26,357 nucleotides of DNA, taken from assembly GCA_007123465.1 (NCBI GenBank), contig SKLB01000046.1, positions 1-26,357 on the forward strand, given 5' to 3'. The notes below the pieces were generated by a model, which ran no database searches, was not told the DNA's origin, and worked only from the letters and a program-made list of their open reading frames with translations. Shown piece by piece: positions 15,853 to 23,568 of this stretch; positions within the stretch are counted from its first letter, which is position 1, and every line of letters begins with the position of its first letter. The position numbers and the translations under genes are program-made. The DNA comes from Spirochaetales bacterium (lineage in GTDB: Bacteria; Spirochaetota; Spirochaetia; DSM-27196; PWMO01).

Positions 15853-18180
15853 ATGGAGCCCGCAGACCCCCTGCAAAGCGTTGACCTGAAGCTGACCACA
15901 CTTGAGCAGCGTATCAGCGCGCTGGCCGATGAACTCGTGCAGCACCAGAAAAACGGGCGGCAGCCGCTGCCCGACGCTGCAGCGCGCCGGCGCCCTGTGT
16001 TGACCGGGGATTCTCTATTTGAAATCCTGCTGGAACACGTGGTCCAGGGGTATCACGAGTTAGCAGATGACGAACGCCTGGCGCAACGTTTTGATGAGCT
16101 GAGCGAGCAGACTATCGAACTGGTCTGTTTTGTGACGTCTTCGGGCGAGATCTGTTCAACCAACAGCGCCTTTATCGAGCGAATGGGATACCAGCCGCAA
16201 CAGTTGATCGGCACCTCCCTGCTTGACCTGATCGACGCGCGTTATCGATCCAGCGTCCTTTCACAACTGCAGCGCGTAATTCACGAGTTTCGCCAGCGGG
16301 AGCCGAGACGGCCGGACGATATTCTGCTCTACCAATTAGGCGGCGCCGCTGACAAGCGCGTCTCGGTGGTGGCACTGGTGACCGTTGTGGACCACGCCGC
16401 CGACACGCTCGCGGTGGTAATGCGCGACCTTACAACTGACAGGCGGCTGCTGGAGGAACTGCGCGAAAGCCGGGATAACTATGACGCGTTGTCCGAGACC
16501 ATAACCGAAGCGATCCTGCGTATCAACGAGGATCTTGAAATCGTGTTCGCTAATTCAGCGGTCAAGTCCACGTTTGGATTCGAGCCGGAAGAATTGCGCG
16601 GGCAGCGGTTCTCGGTTCTGTTTCCCGGGACGGTCTATCAGCGCAACGAAGCGGATTTTCGCAAGTACTTTGTAGTCGATGACCAGGATCGCCGCAAACT
16701 GGGCCTGCGCAACACGATTGAAATTCTTGGCCGTCACAAGAACCGCGGGGTAGCCCCGATGGAAATGTCATTCGGCAACTCCAAGGATTACCGTGGACGC
16801 ACGCTTACCTGCATCATCCGTGATATTACGCAGCGCAAGAATGCTGAACGCCGCTTGAGACACCTTGCCTACCATGATCAGCTCACCGGCCTCGGCAACC
16901 GTGACCTGTTTGAAGTGGATGTACGGCGTCTGTTTGATAATCCGGCACTCTTTGAGAACGGCTTTGCCGCGCTGATGTTTCTCGACCTGGACGGGTTCAA
17001 GCAGGTAAACGATACCATTGGCCACGACGCCGGCGATGAACTGCTGATCCAGACAGCCTCCAGGTTGCGTAAAACTCTGCGCGAGAATGACTCGGTATTT
17101 CGATTTGGTGGCGACGAATTCGTTGTGCTGCTGAACTTCATCCGCGAACGACGCGGAGCATCGGTGGTAGCCAACAATATTCTGGGCGAGATCCGCCGCC
17201 CGTTCCAGCTTAGCGGCACAAACCAATCGGTGACCAGCGTCAGCGTTGGCGTAAGCATCGGAATTGCAATAGTGCCCGATGACGGCAACAGCATCGCGGC
17301 AGTAACCAAAGCTGCCGATCTGGCGATGTACTCGGCCAAAGAGGGCGGAAAGAACCAGTTTGCATTCTACGAGCGTTCGCTGGATAGCCGTGCCCATGAC
17401 CGCTGGCAACTCGAACAGGGAATCCGAACCTCGCTGGAGAAGCAGGAGTTCCGCATGCACTACCAGCCACTGGTTGACGCATCCGGGGCTATCCTGGGCG
17501 CCGAAGCGTTGTTGCGCTGGACCAGCCCGACGCATGGCGAAGTGCCGCCCAACCGGTTTATCCCGATTGCCGAAGAGACCGGCATGATTGTTCCGCTGGG
17601 CAGCTGGGCTATCGAAACTGCGTTCCGCGATGCCAGCCGATGGCCGTCACGCCACGGTACGCCGCTGTTCATAGCGGTCAATCTGTCAGCCAAGCAGTTT
17701 GACAGGCCGGACCTGATAGACAGTATAACCGGGGTTATCAACCGAACCACGATTGATCCTGCTCGCATCATTCTTGAGGTCACCGAGACCTGTGTGATGA
17801 GCGCGCCTGAGAAATCGATCGCCACGCTGCAGGCGATCAAGCGGCGCTATCCCGGTTTGTCGATTGCGATCGATGACTTTGGAACCGGCTATTCTTCACT
17901 CAGTTACCTCACGCGCCTGCCGGCGGATATTATCAAGATCGATATCTCGTTTGTCAGCAACCTGTTTGTGCTGAATAACGAGAAGATCGTACAGGCCATC
18001 ATAAACCTGGGGCATTCGGTAGGTTTGAGAATCGTTGCCGAGGGGGTCGAGACCGCCGAACAGCACGACTATTTCGTCGATAAGGGCTGTTTTGCCTACC
18101 AGGGGTTCCATTTCCATCAAACACTCACGGCCAAAGAGATCGCTGCACTAATCGATCAATTCGTATTGACCGCAGATTGA
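15853..18180 (+). CDS. PAS-GGDEF-EAL cyclic-di-GMP turnover protein
   Basis: This is a soluble protein of 775 residues without membrane helices. An N-terminal stretch with coiled-coil character (about 1-40) precedes two PAS/PAC sensory domains (roughly 80-190 and 210-335). A GGDEF diguanylate cyclase domain follows with an intact FGGDEF signature (419-423) and an upstream RxxD inhibitory site (REND, five residues before GGDEF). The EAL phosphodiesterase domain starts near residue 530, with EALLRW (Glu551) and IDDFGTGYSSL. Both catalytic signatures look complete, so the protein may make or degrade c-di-GMP depending on its PAS input. The PAS ligand is unknown. It appears monocistronic, lying between copA and the rnf-like operon, whose first promoter overlaps its 3' end. 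Confidence 0.95.
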   Translation: MEPADPLQSVDLKLTTLEQRISALADELVQHQKNGRQPLPDAAARRRPVLTGDSLFEILLEHVVQGYHELADDERLAQRFDELSEQTIELVCFVTSSGEICSTNSAFIERMGYQPQQLIGTSLLDLIDARYRSSVLSQLQRVIHEFRQREPRRPDDILLYQLGGAADKRVSVVALVTVVDHAADTLAVVMRDLTTDRRLLEELRESRDNYDALSETITEAILRINEDLEIVFANSAVKSTFGFEPEELRGQRFSVLFPGTVYQRNEADFRKYFVVDDQDRRKLGLRNTIEILGRHKNRGVAPMEMSFGNSKDYRGRTLTCIIRDITQRKNAERRLRHLAYHDQLTGLGNRDLFEVDVRRLFDNPALFENGFAALMFLDLDGFKQVNDTIGHDAGDELLIQTASRLRKTLRENDSVFRFGGDEFVVLLNFIRERRGASVVANNILGEIRRPFQLSGTNQSVTSVSVGVSIGIAIVPDDGNSIAAVTKAADLAMYSAKEGGKNQFAFYERSLDSRAHDRWQLEQGIRTSLEKQEFRMHYQPLVDASGAILGAEALLRWTSPTHGEVPPNRFIPIAEETGMIVPLGSWAIETAFRDASRWPSRHGTPLFIAVNLSAKQFDRPDLIDSITGVINRTTIDPARIILEVTETCVMSAPEKSIATLQAIKRRYPGLSIAIDDFGTGYSSLSYLTRLPADIIKIDISFVSNLFVLNNEKIVQAIINLGHSVGLRIVAEGVETAEQHDYFVDKGCFAYQGFHFHQTLTAKEIAALIDQFVLTAD

Positions 18181-18194
18181 TATCGATTTAGAAT
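18166..18194 (+). promoter_or_regulatory. Putative promoter P1 of the rnf-like operon
   Basis: TTGACC (18166-18171) and TAGAAT (18189-18194) have a 17-bp spacer. The -35 box lies inside the last codons of the GGDEF-EAL gene. Confidence 0.4.
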
Positions 18195-18196
18195 CA

Positions 18197-18225
18197 TTGT
18201 CGACCATTCGTCGCAAGTTTATTTT
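18197..18225 (+). promoter_or_regulatory. Putative promoter P2 of the rnf-like operon
   Basis: TTGTCG (18197-18202) and TATTTT (18220-18225) have a 17-bp spacer, directly downstream of P1. This leaves a leader of roughly 40 nt before rnfC, which has an AAAGGAGC ribosome-binding site. Confidence 0.35.
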
Positions 18226-18269
18226 GCGCAGGCGCGACTATCAGCCAGACAGCTTTCAAAGGAGCGCTC

Positions 18270-19634
18270 ATGCCGGGGATCAAGAAATTCCCTATAGGGG
18301 GAACTCATTTACCGGAGAATAAAGATCTTACCACAGACAGCCCTATTCAGCGGCTGAACGCCGCGCAGAGCGTTGCAATACCATTGAAACAGCACCTCGG
18401 TGTCGCGTGCAAGGCGGTTGTGTCTGCCGGAGACGAGGTGCACGTCGGACAGCTGATCGGAGCCAACAGCGAGGGGCTGTCGGCGCGGATCCACGCCAGC
18501 ACCAGCGGTACGGTCACCGCTATCGAAAAGCGTGTCATGATCGATCACTCAGCAACCGAATGCGTGATCATTCAACGCAGCAACGCCGCTGATCAGGCAG
18601 AACCCGGCGCCGGCGCTGCGGTGCCTGTCAAAGGTCCGGGTGACGCGGTGCCGGAGCCTGATGAGGTGTGCAAACGGGTTGAAGAGGCCGGAATAGTGGG
18701 CATGGGCGGAGCAGCATTTCCTACCCATGTGAAACTGCGGGTCAAAAAGGACACGCCGATCGACTCGATCATCATTAACGGCGCAGAGTGTGAACCCTAC
18801 ATCACAACCGATGACCGTTTGATGCAGGAACGGACCGCCGACTTGTACCGCGGTCTTGACATCATCCGTCAAACCGTTGGCGCACAGAAAGGCTACGTTG
18901 CCTGTGAGATCAATAAACCGGCGGCTATCAAGGCGATTACCGAAGAGGCAGAACGCTGGCCGCAGCTGGAAGCGGTTCGTCTCGACACCCGCTACCCGCA
19001 CGGTGCCGAGAAGCATCTGATCAAAGCGGTACTCGATCGCGAGGTGCCGATCAGACAGCTTCCGATGGCAGTCGGAGTTATAGTCAACAACGTTCAGACT
19101 GCCATTGCGATTACCGAAGCAGTAGATTACGCAATACCGCTTACCCGCCGTGTTCTGACGGTCAGCGGAAGCGTGGTGAGCCAACCGGGCAATTTTTCGG
19201 TTCCGGTTGGTACGCCGCTGCGTGATCTGGTAACGGCGGTCGGAGGTCCTACCGAAGACGACTACCGCCTGGTAGTCGGGGGGCCTATGACCGGCATGCT
19301 CACCGATGACTACGATATTCCGGTGACCAAGAGTACGTCGGGCGTCGTGCTGATCAGACCGGGAGAATACGCCGACCGTAGCGCTGAGGTCTGCATACGC
19401 TGTGGCCGCTGTGTCTCGGTGTGCCCCATGTACCTGCAGCCAAACCGCATAACGATATTTGTACACAACGAGATGATCGAAGAAGCCGAAGAATTCGGCG
19501 TTAACGACTGCATTCTGTGCGGCGCGTGTTCCTTCGTCTGTCCCTCACGGCGTCCGCTGTTGCAGTGGCTGCGCGAAGGGAAAGCAAAATCCGCATCGGC
19601 GGCCGACGAGCGGCGCCGACGCAATCCGTTGTAG
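18270..19634 (+). CDS. rnfC: Electron transport complex subunit RnfC
   Basis: This protein of 454 residues is the peripheral, NADH- and flavin-binding electron-entry subunit of the Rnf complex. The N-terminus has the RnfC barrel-sandwich start (GGTHLPENK, GVACKAVVSAGDEV, GQLIG). The middle shows the Complex I 51-kDa-like FMN/NADH fold (GMGGAAFPTHVK, INGAECEPYI). The C-terminus has a SLBB-like region and two [4Fe-4S] motifs: Cys375/378/381/385 (CIRCGRC) and Cys414/417/420/424 (CILCGAC). Length and cysteines are normal for the family, so electron entry seems intact. ATG 18270 is preceded by AAAGGAGC. It is the first gene of the operon and is followed 11 bp later by the rnfD-rnfG fusion. Confidence 0.95.
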   Translation: MPGIKKFPIGGTHLPENKDLTTDSPIQRLNAAQSVAIPLKQHLGVACKAVVSAGDEVHVGQLIGANSEGLSARIHASTSGTVTAIEKRVMIDHSATECVIIQRSNAADQAEPGAGAAVPVKGPGDAVPEPDEVCKRVEEAGIVGMGGAAFPTHVKLRVKKDTPIDSIIINGAECEPYITTDDRLMQERTADLYRGLDIIRQTVGAQKGYVACEINKPAAIKAITEEAERWPQLEAVRLDTRYPHGAEKHLIKAVLDREVPIRQLPMAVGVIVNNVQTAIAITEAVDYAIPLTRRVLTVSGSVVSQPGNFSVPVGTPLRDLVTAVGGPTEDDYRLVVGGPMTGMLTDDYDIPVTKSTSGVVLIRPGEYADRSAEVCIRCGRCVSVCPMYLQPNRITIFVHNEMIEEAEEFGVNDCILCGACSFVCPSRRPLLQWLREGKAKSASAADERRRRNPL

Positions 19635-19645
19635 GAGGTTTGGCA

Positions 19646-21364
19646 GTGTCGTTGCAGTATTCGAGCACCGGACCGCATATCCACAGTCAGGACAGTATTG
19701 CACGCACCATGTGGAGTATAGCGGTTGCCTTGCTTCCGGCAACGGTTGCGTCGGCGTGGCTCTTTGGACCCTACGCGCTCTATCTGATATTTGCCACCGC
19801 GGTTGCATCGGCTCTGATCGAGATGCCGTTGAGTGGAGACGGTTTCTCATTGCGATTGCCGTTGGGAGACGGCAGTGCCTTTATTGCCGGAATGATTCTC
19901 GGGCTGTCTCTGGCGCCAACGTCGGCGTGGTGGGTTCCTATTGTCGGCGCTGCGCTGATGGTGGTGGTTGGCAAGTACGTTTTTGGTGGTCTTGGAAACA
20001 ACATTTTCAACCCGGCGCTGGTAGCGCGCGGCATCCTGCTGTTGTCGTGGCCGTATCAGATCACGCGGTGGGTTTCTCCGCTGGACGGCACAACCAGCGC
20101 TACCCCGCTTGGTGGACTCGAGGTTGGATACCTGGAGCTGTTCCTCGGCAACATTCCCGGCAGTCTCGGCGAGACCAGCGTGGTGGCGCTTCTGCTCGGA
20201 GCTGCATTTCTGATAGTCAGAGGATTGATCAGCTGGCGCGTACCGCTGTCGGTGCTCGGCGGCGCTGCGGTTGCCGCGGTTCTCTTCGGACTGGACCCTC
20301 TGTTCACGCTGCTTTCGGGAAGCCTTATGTTCGGCGCGGTGTTCATGGCAACCGATATGGTCACCAGTCCAACCGGCAAGACATCTCACCTTGTCTACGG
20401 CGCCGGGTGCGGCTTCCTGACGGTTGTTATCCGACGCTATACCGCCTATCCCGAGGGGATCACGTTTGCCTTTCTGATAATGAACGGTATGGCGTACCTG
20501 ATGGACCGCCTCGGCGCCGATCCGATTTTCGGGCAGGTCGAGGAACGCAAGCGTCGGGTCTATCGCGCCGCATTGCTGGTTGGAGCGGTTGCCCTGATGG
20601 CGCTGTTGACGGTAGCCGGTTTTGCCGGTCGCGCGTTTGTGGCCGACCGCTACGTGGAGGCGGAGCTTGAACGTTCGATTGTTGCCGGTTATCCCACGGC
20701 CACGCGAATTGCAGAGGCAACCGCGTACGATCCGCAGGTATCGATCTACCGGGTCTATGAGAATCGGCAGTTGCTGGGCTACTACGCGCGCACACGGGTC
20801 AACGGTTACGGCGGACCGATGCAGATCACGGCACTACTCGATGAAGATGAGAAGGTAACCTCGGTTGAGGTAGGCGAGAACGCCGAGACTCCCACCATCG
20901 GCACACAGGTGCGCTCTGCCGGCTTCCTGTCACAGTTCACCGGTTTTGGCCCCGATGATCGGGACGGGCTGCTCGATGAAGTGGAGTTCATCACCGGCGC
21001 AACCGTGTCATCGCGTTCGGTTATCAGCGGCGTAGAGCGCATACTGGCTGCACGCGACGAGGATGCCGCCGCACCCGATGAGCCCGATGCAGCGCTTACC
21101 GATCTTGAAGACGGAGTATTCGAGGGATCAGGCCGTGGTTACGCCGGTGACATTGTTGTCACGGTTACCGTTGAGGGCGGCCGCGTGAGCGCAATCGAAA
21201 TCCAGAGTCATAGCGAGACCCCCGGTATTGGAGATCGGGCAATGGATACAATGGCAGACCGGATTATCGACACCGGGAGCCTTGCAGTAGATGCCGTCAG
21301 TGGTGCTACCGGCAGCAGCCGCGGCTTGAGTGCTGCTGTTGAAGACGCACTGTCGGGAAATTAA
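19646..21364 (+). CDS. rnfD: RnfD-RnfG fusion with an extra FMN-binding domain
   Basis: This is a protein of 572 residues. Residues 1-325 are the RnfD/NqrB membrane subunit: polytopic, with GNNIFNPALVARG and ATDMVTSPTG, the region that carries covalent FMN in relatives. After the last helix (about 307-328) the chain continues into an RnfG-like periplasmic domain. That domain has a flavinylation-type motif EFITGATVSS (Thr453). A second FMN_bind domain then ends with DAVSGATGSS (Thr555). Both match the D/E-x-x-S/T-G-A-T pattern used by the flavin transferase ApbE/Ftp. Normally RnfD and RnfG are separate proteins with one FMN_bind domain. The start is GTG 19646, fixed by AGGAGG at 19633-19638 with 7-nt spacing; this site overlaps the rnfC stop. 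The continuous frame shows no sign of a frameshift. Confidence 0.9.
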   Translation: MSLQYSSTGPHIHSQDSIARTMWSIAVALLPATVASAWLFGPYALYLIFATAVASALIEMPLSGDGFSLRLPLGDGSAFIAGMILGLSLAPTSAWWVPIVGAALMVVVGKYVFGGLGNNIFNPALVARGILLLSWPYQITRWVSPLDGTTSATPLGGLEVGYLELFLGNIPGSLGETSVVALLLGAAFLIVRGLISWRVPLSVLGGAAVAAVLFGLDPLFTLLSGSLMFGAVFMATDMVTSPTGKTSHLVYGAGCGFLTVVIRRYTAYPEGITFAFLIMNGMAYLMDRLGADPIFGQVEERKRRVYRAALLVGAVALMALLTVAGFAGRAFVADRYVEAELERSIVAGYPTATRIAEATAYDPQVSIYRVYENRQLLGYYARTRVNGYGGPMQITALLDEDEKVTSVEVGENAETPTIGTQVRSAGFLSQFTGFGPDDRDGLLDEVEFITGATVSSRSVISGVERILAARDEDAAAPDEPDAALTDLEDGVFEGSGRGYAGDIVVTVTVEGGRVSAIEIQSHSETPGIGDRAMDTMADRIIDTGSLAVDAVSGATGSSRGLSAAVEDALSGN

Positions 21365-21409
21365 CTACCGGCAGTTAGACAGCGGCCGATAGACAAGCGG
21401 AGAATACGG

Positions 21410-21985
21410 ATGAAGAGATTTGAAGAGCTTACGCGTCTTGAGCAAGTCCTTTTGCTGGGATTCATCCCGATACTGGGCGCTACCGCAGCGGTTGGTGCTG
21501 CGCTGACTGCCGCGCTGGTGGGCGTTGTGAGCTCGATAGTGGTGTGGCTGGCCTCACGGGTGATTCCGGCAAAGGTGGGGCATACCACACGCTGGGGTAC
21601 ACTGGTAGCGCTCGGTCTGGGATTATCGTACGCGCTGTCGATTATCGCCGGTTACGTTGTGCCAATCCCGTCCGCGGCGCTTGTGTATCTCTACCTGGTG
21701 GGCGCTACGCCTCTGGTCTACGTCGGTGCCGGTACTCTCTACAGCACGCGTGATTACGTGCTGGTACTGCTTCGATACGCGGTGGTTGTCATTGGCTTTG
21801 CAGTTATTCGCGAGCCGCTTGGTCGCGGTACCGTGCTGGGATTTGACGTCTGGGAGCCGGGATTGGTCCCGGTAGGGATCCTGGCATCGGGAACCGGAGC
21901 GCTACTGTTGTTTGCATCGGTGGCATTTGTCAATCATCTGGTCAGCGACCTCAAGTCCGACAGTAGGCAGGAGATAGAATCATGA
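21410..21985 (+). CDS. rnfE: RnfE/NqrD-like membrane subunit lacking cysteines
   Basis: This is a small polytopic protein of 191 residues with about six hydrophobic segments. Its position after rnfG and before rnfA, and segments such as LEQVLLLGFIP and VIREPLGRGTVLG, identify it as the RnfE/NqrD homologue. In canonical proteins the first segment reads LLGLCP and a later one VNC; these cysteines hold half of the [2Fe-2S] cluster between RnfE and RnfA. Here the first site is GFIP and the protein has no cysteine at all. It is therefore a divergent member that cannot ligate that cluster. ATG 21410 has a GGAG site at 21399-21402. The stop overlaps the rnfA start by ATGA, indicating coupling. Confidence 0.75.
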   Translation: MKRFEELTRLEQVLLLGFIPILGATAAVGAALTAALVGVVSSIVVWLASRVIPAKVGHTTRWGTLVALGLGLSYALSIIAGYVVPIPSAALVYLYLVGATPLVYVGAGTLYSTRDYVLVLLRYAVVVIGFAVIREPLGRGTVLGFDVWEPGLVPVGILASGTGALLLFASVAFVNHLVSDLKSDSRQEIES

Positions 21986-22533
21986 ATGATAGCGTTCAGA
22001 TTTTTCTTGAGTTTGCCCTGACCCATAACGTGGTATTCATACTGATGTTCGGTGTGCTGATGCCGATTGCCGCCGAGCTTACCGTCAAGCGTTCTCTGAC
22101 CGCTGGCCTGAAACACGCGCTGGTACTGGCGCTGGCGGGTATGGCGGGCACGGCTCTGTTCTCGTTGTTGCCGGCAGACAGCGCGTTCTTGAGCCCGGTA
22201 GCGATCATGGTTGTATCGGTTGCCGCAGTTGCCGCTCTGTACCGCTGGGGCGAGCTTGAGGGTGAGTGGGCCGGAATACCGCGCTCGTTGCTCGCGGTGG
22301 CCCCGATTGCCGGATTGCAGATGTACCTGTGGACCGAGGGTATCAGTGGACTTGATACTGTGCTGGCCTCCTTTGGAGCGGCAGTGGGATATTACCTCGG
22401 TATCGTCATTATGGTGGCCACTATCGAACAGATCCGGATTGCCGAGGCACCGGCGTACGCAAAACGCATCGGAACGTTGTTCTTTGCAATTGCGGTCTTT
22501 GCGCTGGGATTTACCGGTTTTGTATTCCTGTAG
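21982..22533 (+). CDS. rnfA: RnfA/NqrE-like membrane subunit lacking cysteines
   Basis: This is a protein of 183 residues with about six membrane segments. It is recognised as the RnfA/NqrE homologue mainly by size, hydropathy, operon position and residual similarity: THNVVFILMFGVLMP against the family's NNFVLVQFLGLCP, and KRSLTAGLKHALVL. The two conserved cysteines (LCP and NC motifs) that bind the intramembrane [2Fe-2S] cluster are missing, and the protein contains no cysteine. An AGGAGA site lies about 8 nt before the start, and the ATGA overlap couples it to rnfE. In most rnf operons rnfB follows rnfA; here the next gene is a dihydroorotate-dehydrogenase-like flavoprotein. The subunit assignment is fairly sure, its chemistry is not. 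Confidence 0.72.
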   Translation: MNDSVQIFLEFALTHNVVFILMFGVLMPIAAELTVKRSLTAGLKHALVLALAGMAGTALFSLLPADSAFLSPVAIMVVSVAAVAALYRWGELEGEWAGIPRSLLAVAPIAGLQMYLWTEGISGLDTVLASFGAAVGYYLGIVIMVATIEQIRIAEAPAYAKRIGTLFFAIAVFALGFTGFVFL

Positions 22534-22578
22534 CGTTGCAAGAGAAGACAGCAAGACAAGCAAGAAGGAAGTGCAGAC

Positions 22579-23568
22579 ATGGCGGACCTCTCGGTAAAGT
22601 ATCTCGGGCTCAACCTCAGGAACCCGTTTGTTGTTTCCAGTTGCGGTGTCAGCGCAACGGTCAAGGGTGTCAAGCAGTGCGCGGACTATGGCGCCGGTGC
22701 GGTGGTGCTGAAGTCTCTGTTTGAAGAACAGATCGAAGCCGAGATCGGCATGGGCGATCTCGGCGGGGGTATCGACATCCACCCGGAAGCTTCTGATTAT
22801 CTCTCAGAGCTTGGCAAGTCGCACGGACCACGCAGTTATCTGCAACTGATTGAAGAAGCCAGGCGCGAAGTCGATATCCCGGTCATCGCCAGCGTGAACT
22901 GCGTCTCGGCGCGCTGGTGGAGCGACTACGCGCAGCAGATCGAGACTGCCGGCGCCGACGCTCTCGAGCTCAATATCGCTATAATGCCGCGAACCCTCGA
23001 CCAGGAGGCTGCAGGGCTCGAAGACGCGTTCTATCGGATCATCGATCAGGTCCGAAAACAGGTGTCCCTGCCGTTGACGGTCAAGATCGGGCCCTTCTTC
23101 ACCGCCTTACCGCGCGTGGTAGCCGGTGTCGTAAAGGCCGGCGCCAATGGCGTGGTGCTGTTCAATCGATTCTACCAGCTCGATATCGATGCCGAGACGA
23201 TGGAGCTTGTTCCCGGCTATCAGTTCAGTTCGCATCAGGAAATGCACCTGCCGCTGCGCTGGGTGTCGATTCTGTCACCCCAGATCGAGTGTGACTTCTC
23301 GGCTTCAACCGGCGTCCAGAGTGGATTGGACGCCGCCAAAATGATTCTGGCCGGGGCAAATGTGGTGCAGGTGGCCTCGGTGCTGTACACCGCGGGGATC
23401 AAACACCTGCGCGTAATGATCAAAGATCTGGAGTCTTGGCTCGACCAACACGGCTTCGCTGCCCCTGATGAGATACGCGGCAAGCTTACGCAGTCGGAAT
23501 CGTACAAGAGCGAGACGCTCGAACGTCTGCAGTACATCAAGACGCTCGGTGAAGCCGGATCTTCGTAA
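22579..23568 (+). CDS. Dihydroorotate-dehydrogenase-like flavoprotein
   Basis: This cytoplasmic TIM-barrel protein of 329 residues belongs to the DHO dehydrogenase superfamily. It begins VKYLGLNLRNPFVVSSCGVS, has a Lys in LTVKIGP (Lys169, FMN contact) and ends with GANGVVLFNRFYQ and TGVQSGLDAAKMILAGA, typical FMN phosphate-binding segments. The NLSCPN active-site motif of true PyrD is replaced by LNIAIMP (about 131-137), so the catalytic Cys/Ser is absent. The protein belongs to a widespread DHOD-like paralogue family of unknown reaction, so pyrimidine synthesis is unlikely to be its role. An AAGGAAG site precedes ATG 22579. It lies 45 bp after rnfA with no obvious terminator, so it is probably part of the rnf-like operon. 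Its last 32 bp overlap the convergent glycosyltransferase gene. Confidence 0.85.
   Translation: MADLSVKYLGLNLRNPFVVSSCGVSATVKGVKQCADYGAGAVVLKSLFEEQIEAEIGMGDLGGGIDIHPEASDYLSELGKSHGPRSYLQLIEEARREVDIPVIASVNCVSARWWSDYAQQIETAGADALELNIAIMPRTLDQEAAGLEDAFYRIIDQVRKQVSLPLTVKIGPFFTALPRVVAGVVKAGANGVVLFNRFYQLDIDAETMELVPGYQFSSHQEMHLPLRWVSILSPQIECDFSASTGVQSGLDAAKMILAGANVVQVASVLYTAGIKHLRVMIKDLESWLDQHGFAAPDEIRGKLTQSESYKSETLERLQYIKTLGEAGSS

Noticed and set aside
19517..19645. An upstream start for the rnfD fusion inside rnfC
   Set aside because: AGGAGG at 19633-19638 points to GTG 19646, and the conserved RnfD N-terminus starts there.
22579..23568. Calling the DHOD-like gene pyrD
   Set aside because: The NLSCPN active-site motif is missing and the sequence fits the separate DHOD-like paralogue family, so pyrimidine synthesis is not supported.
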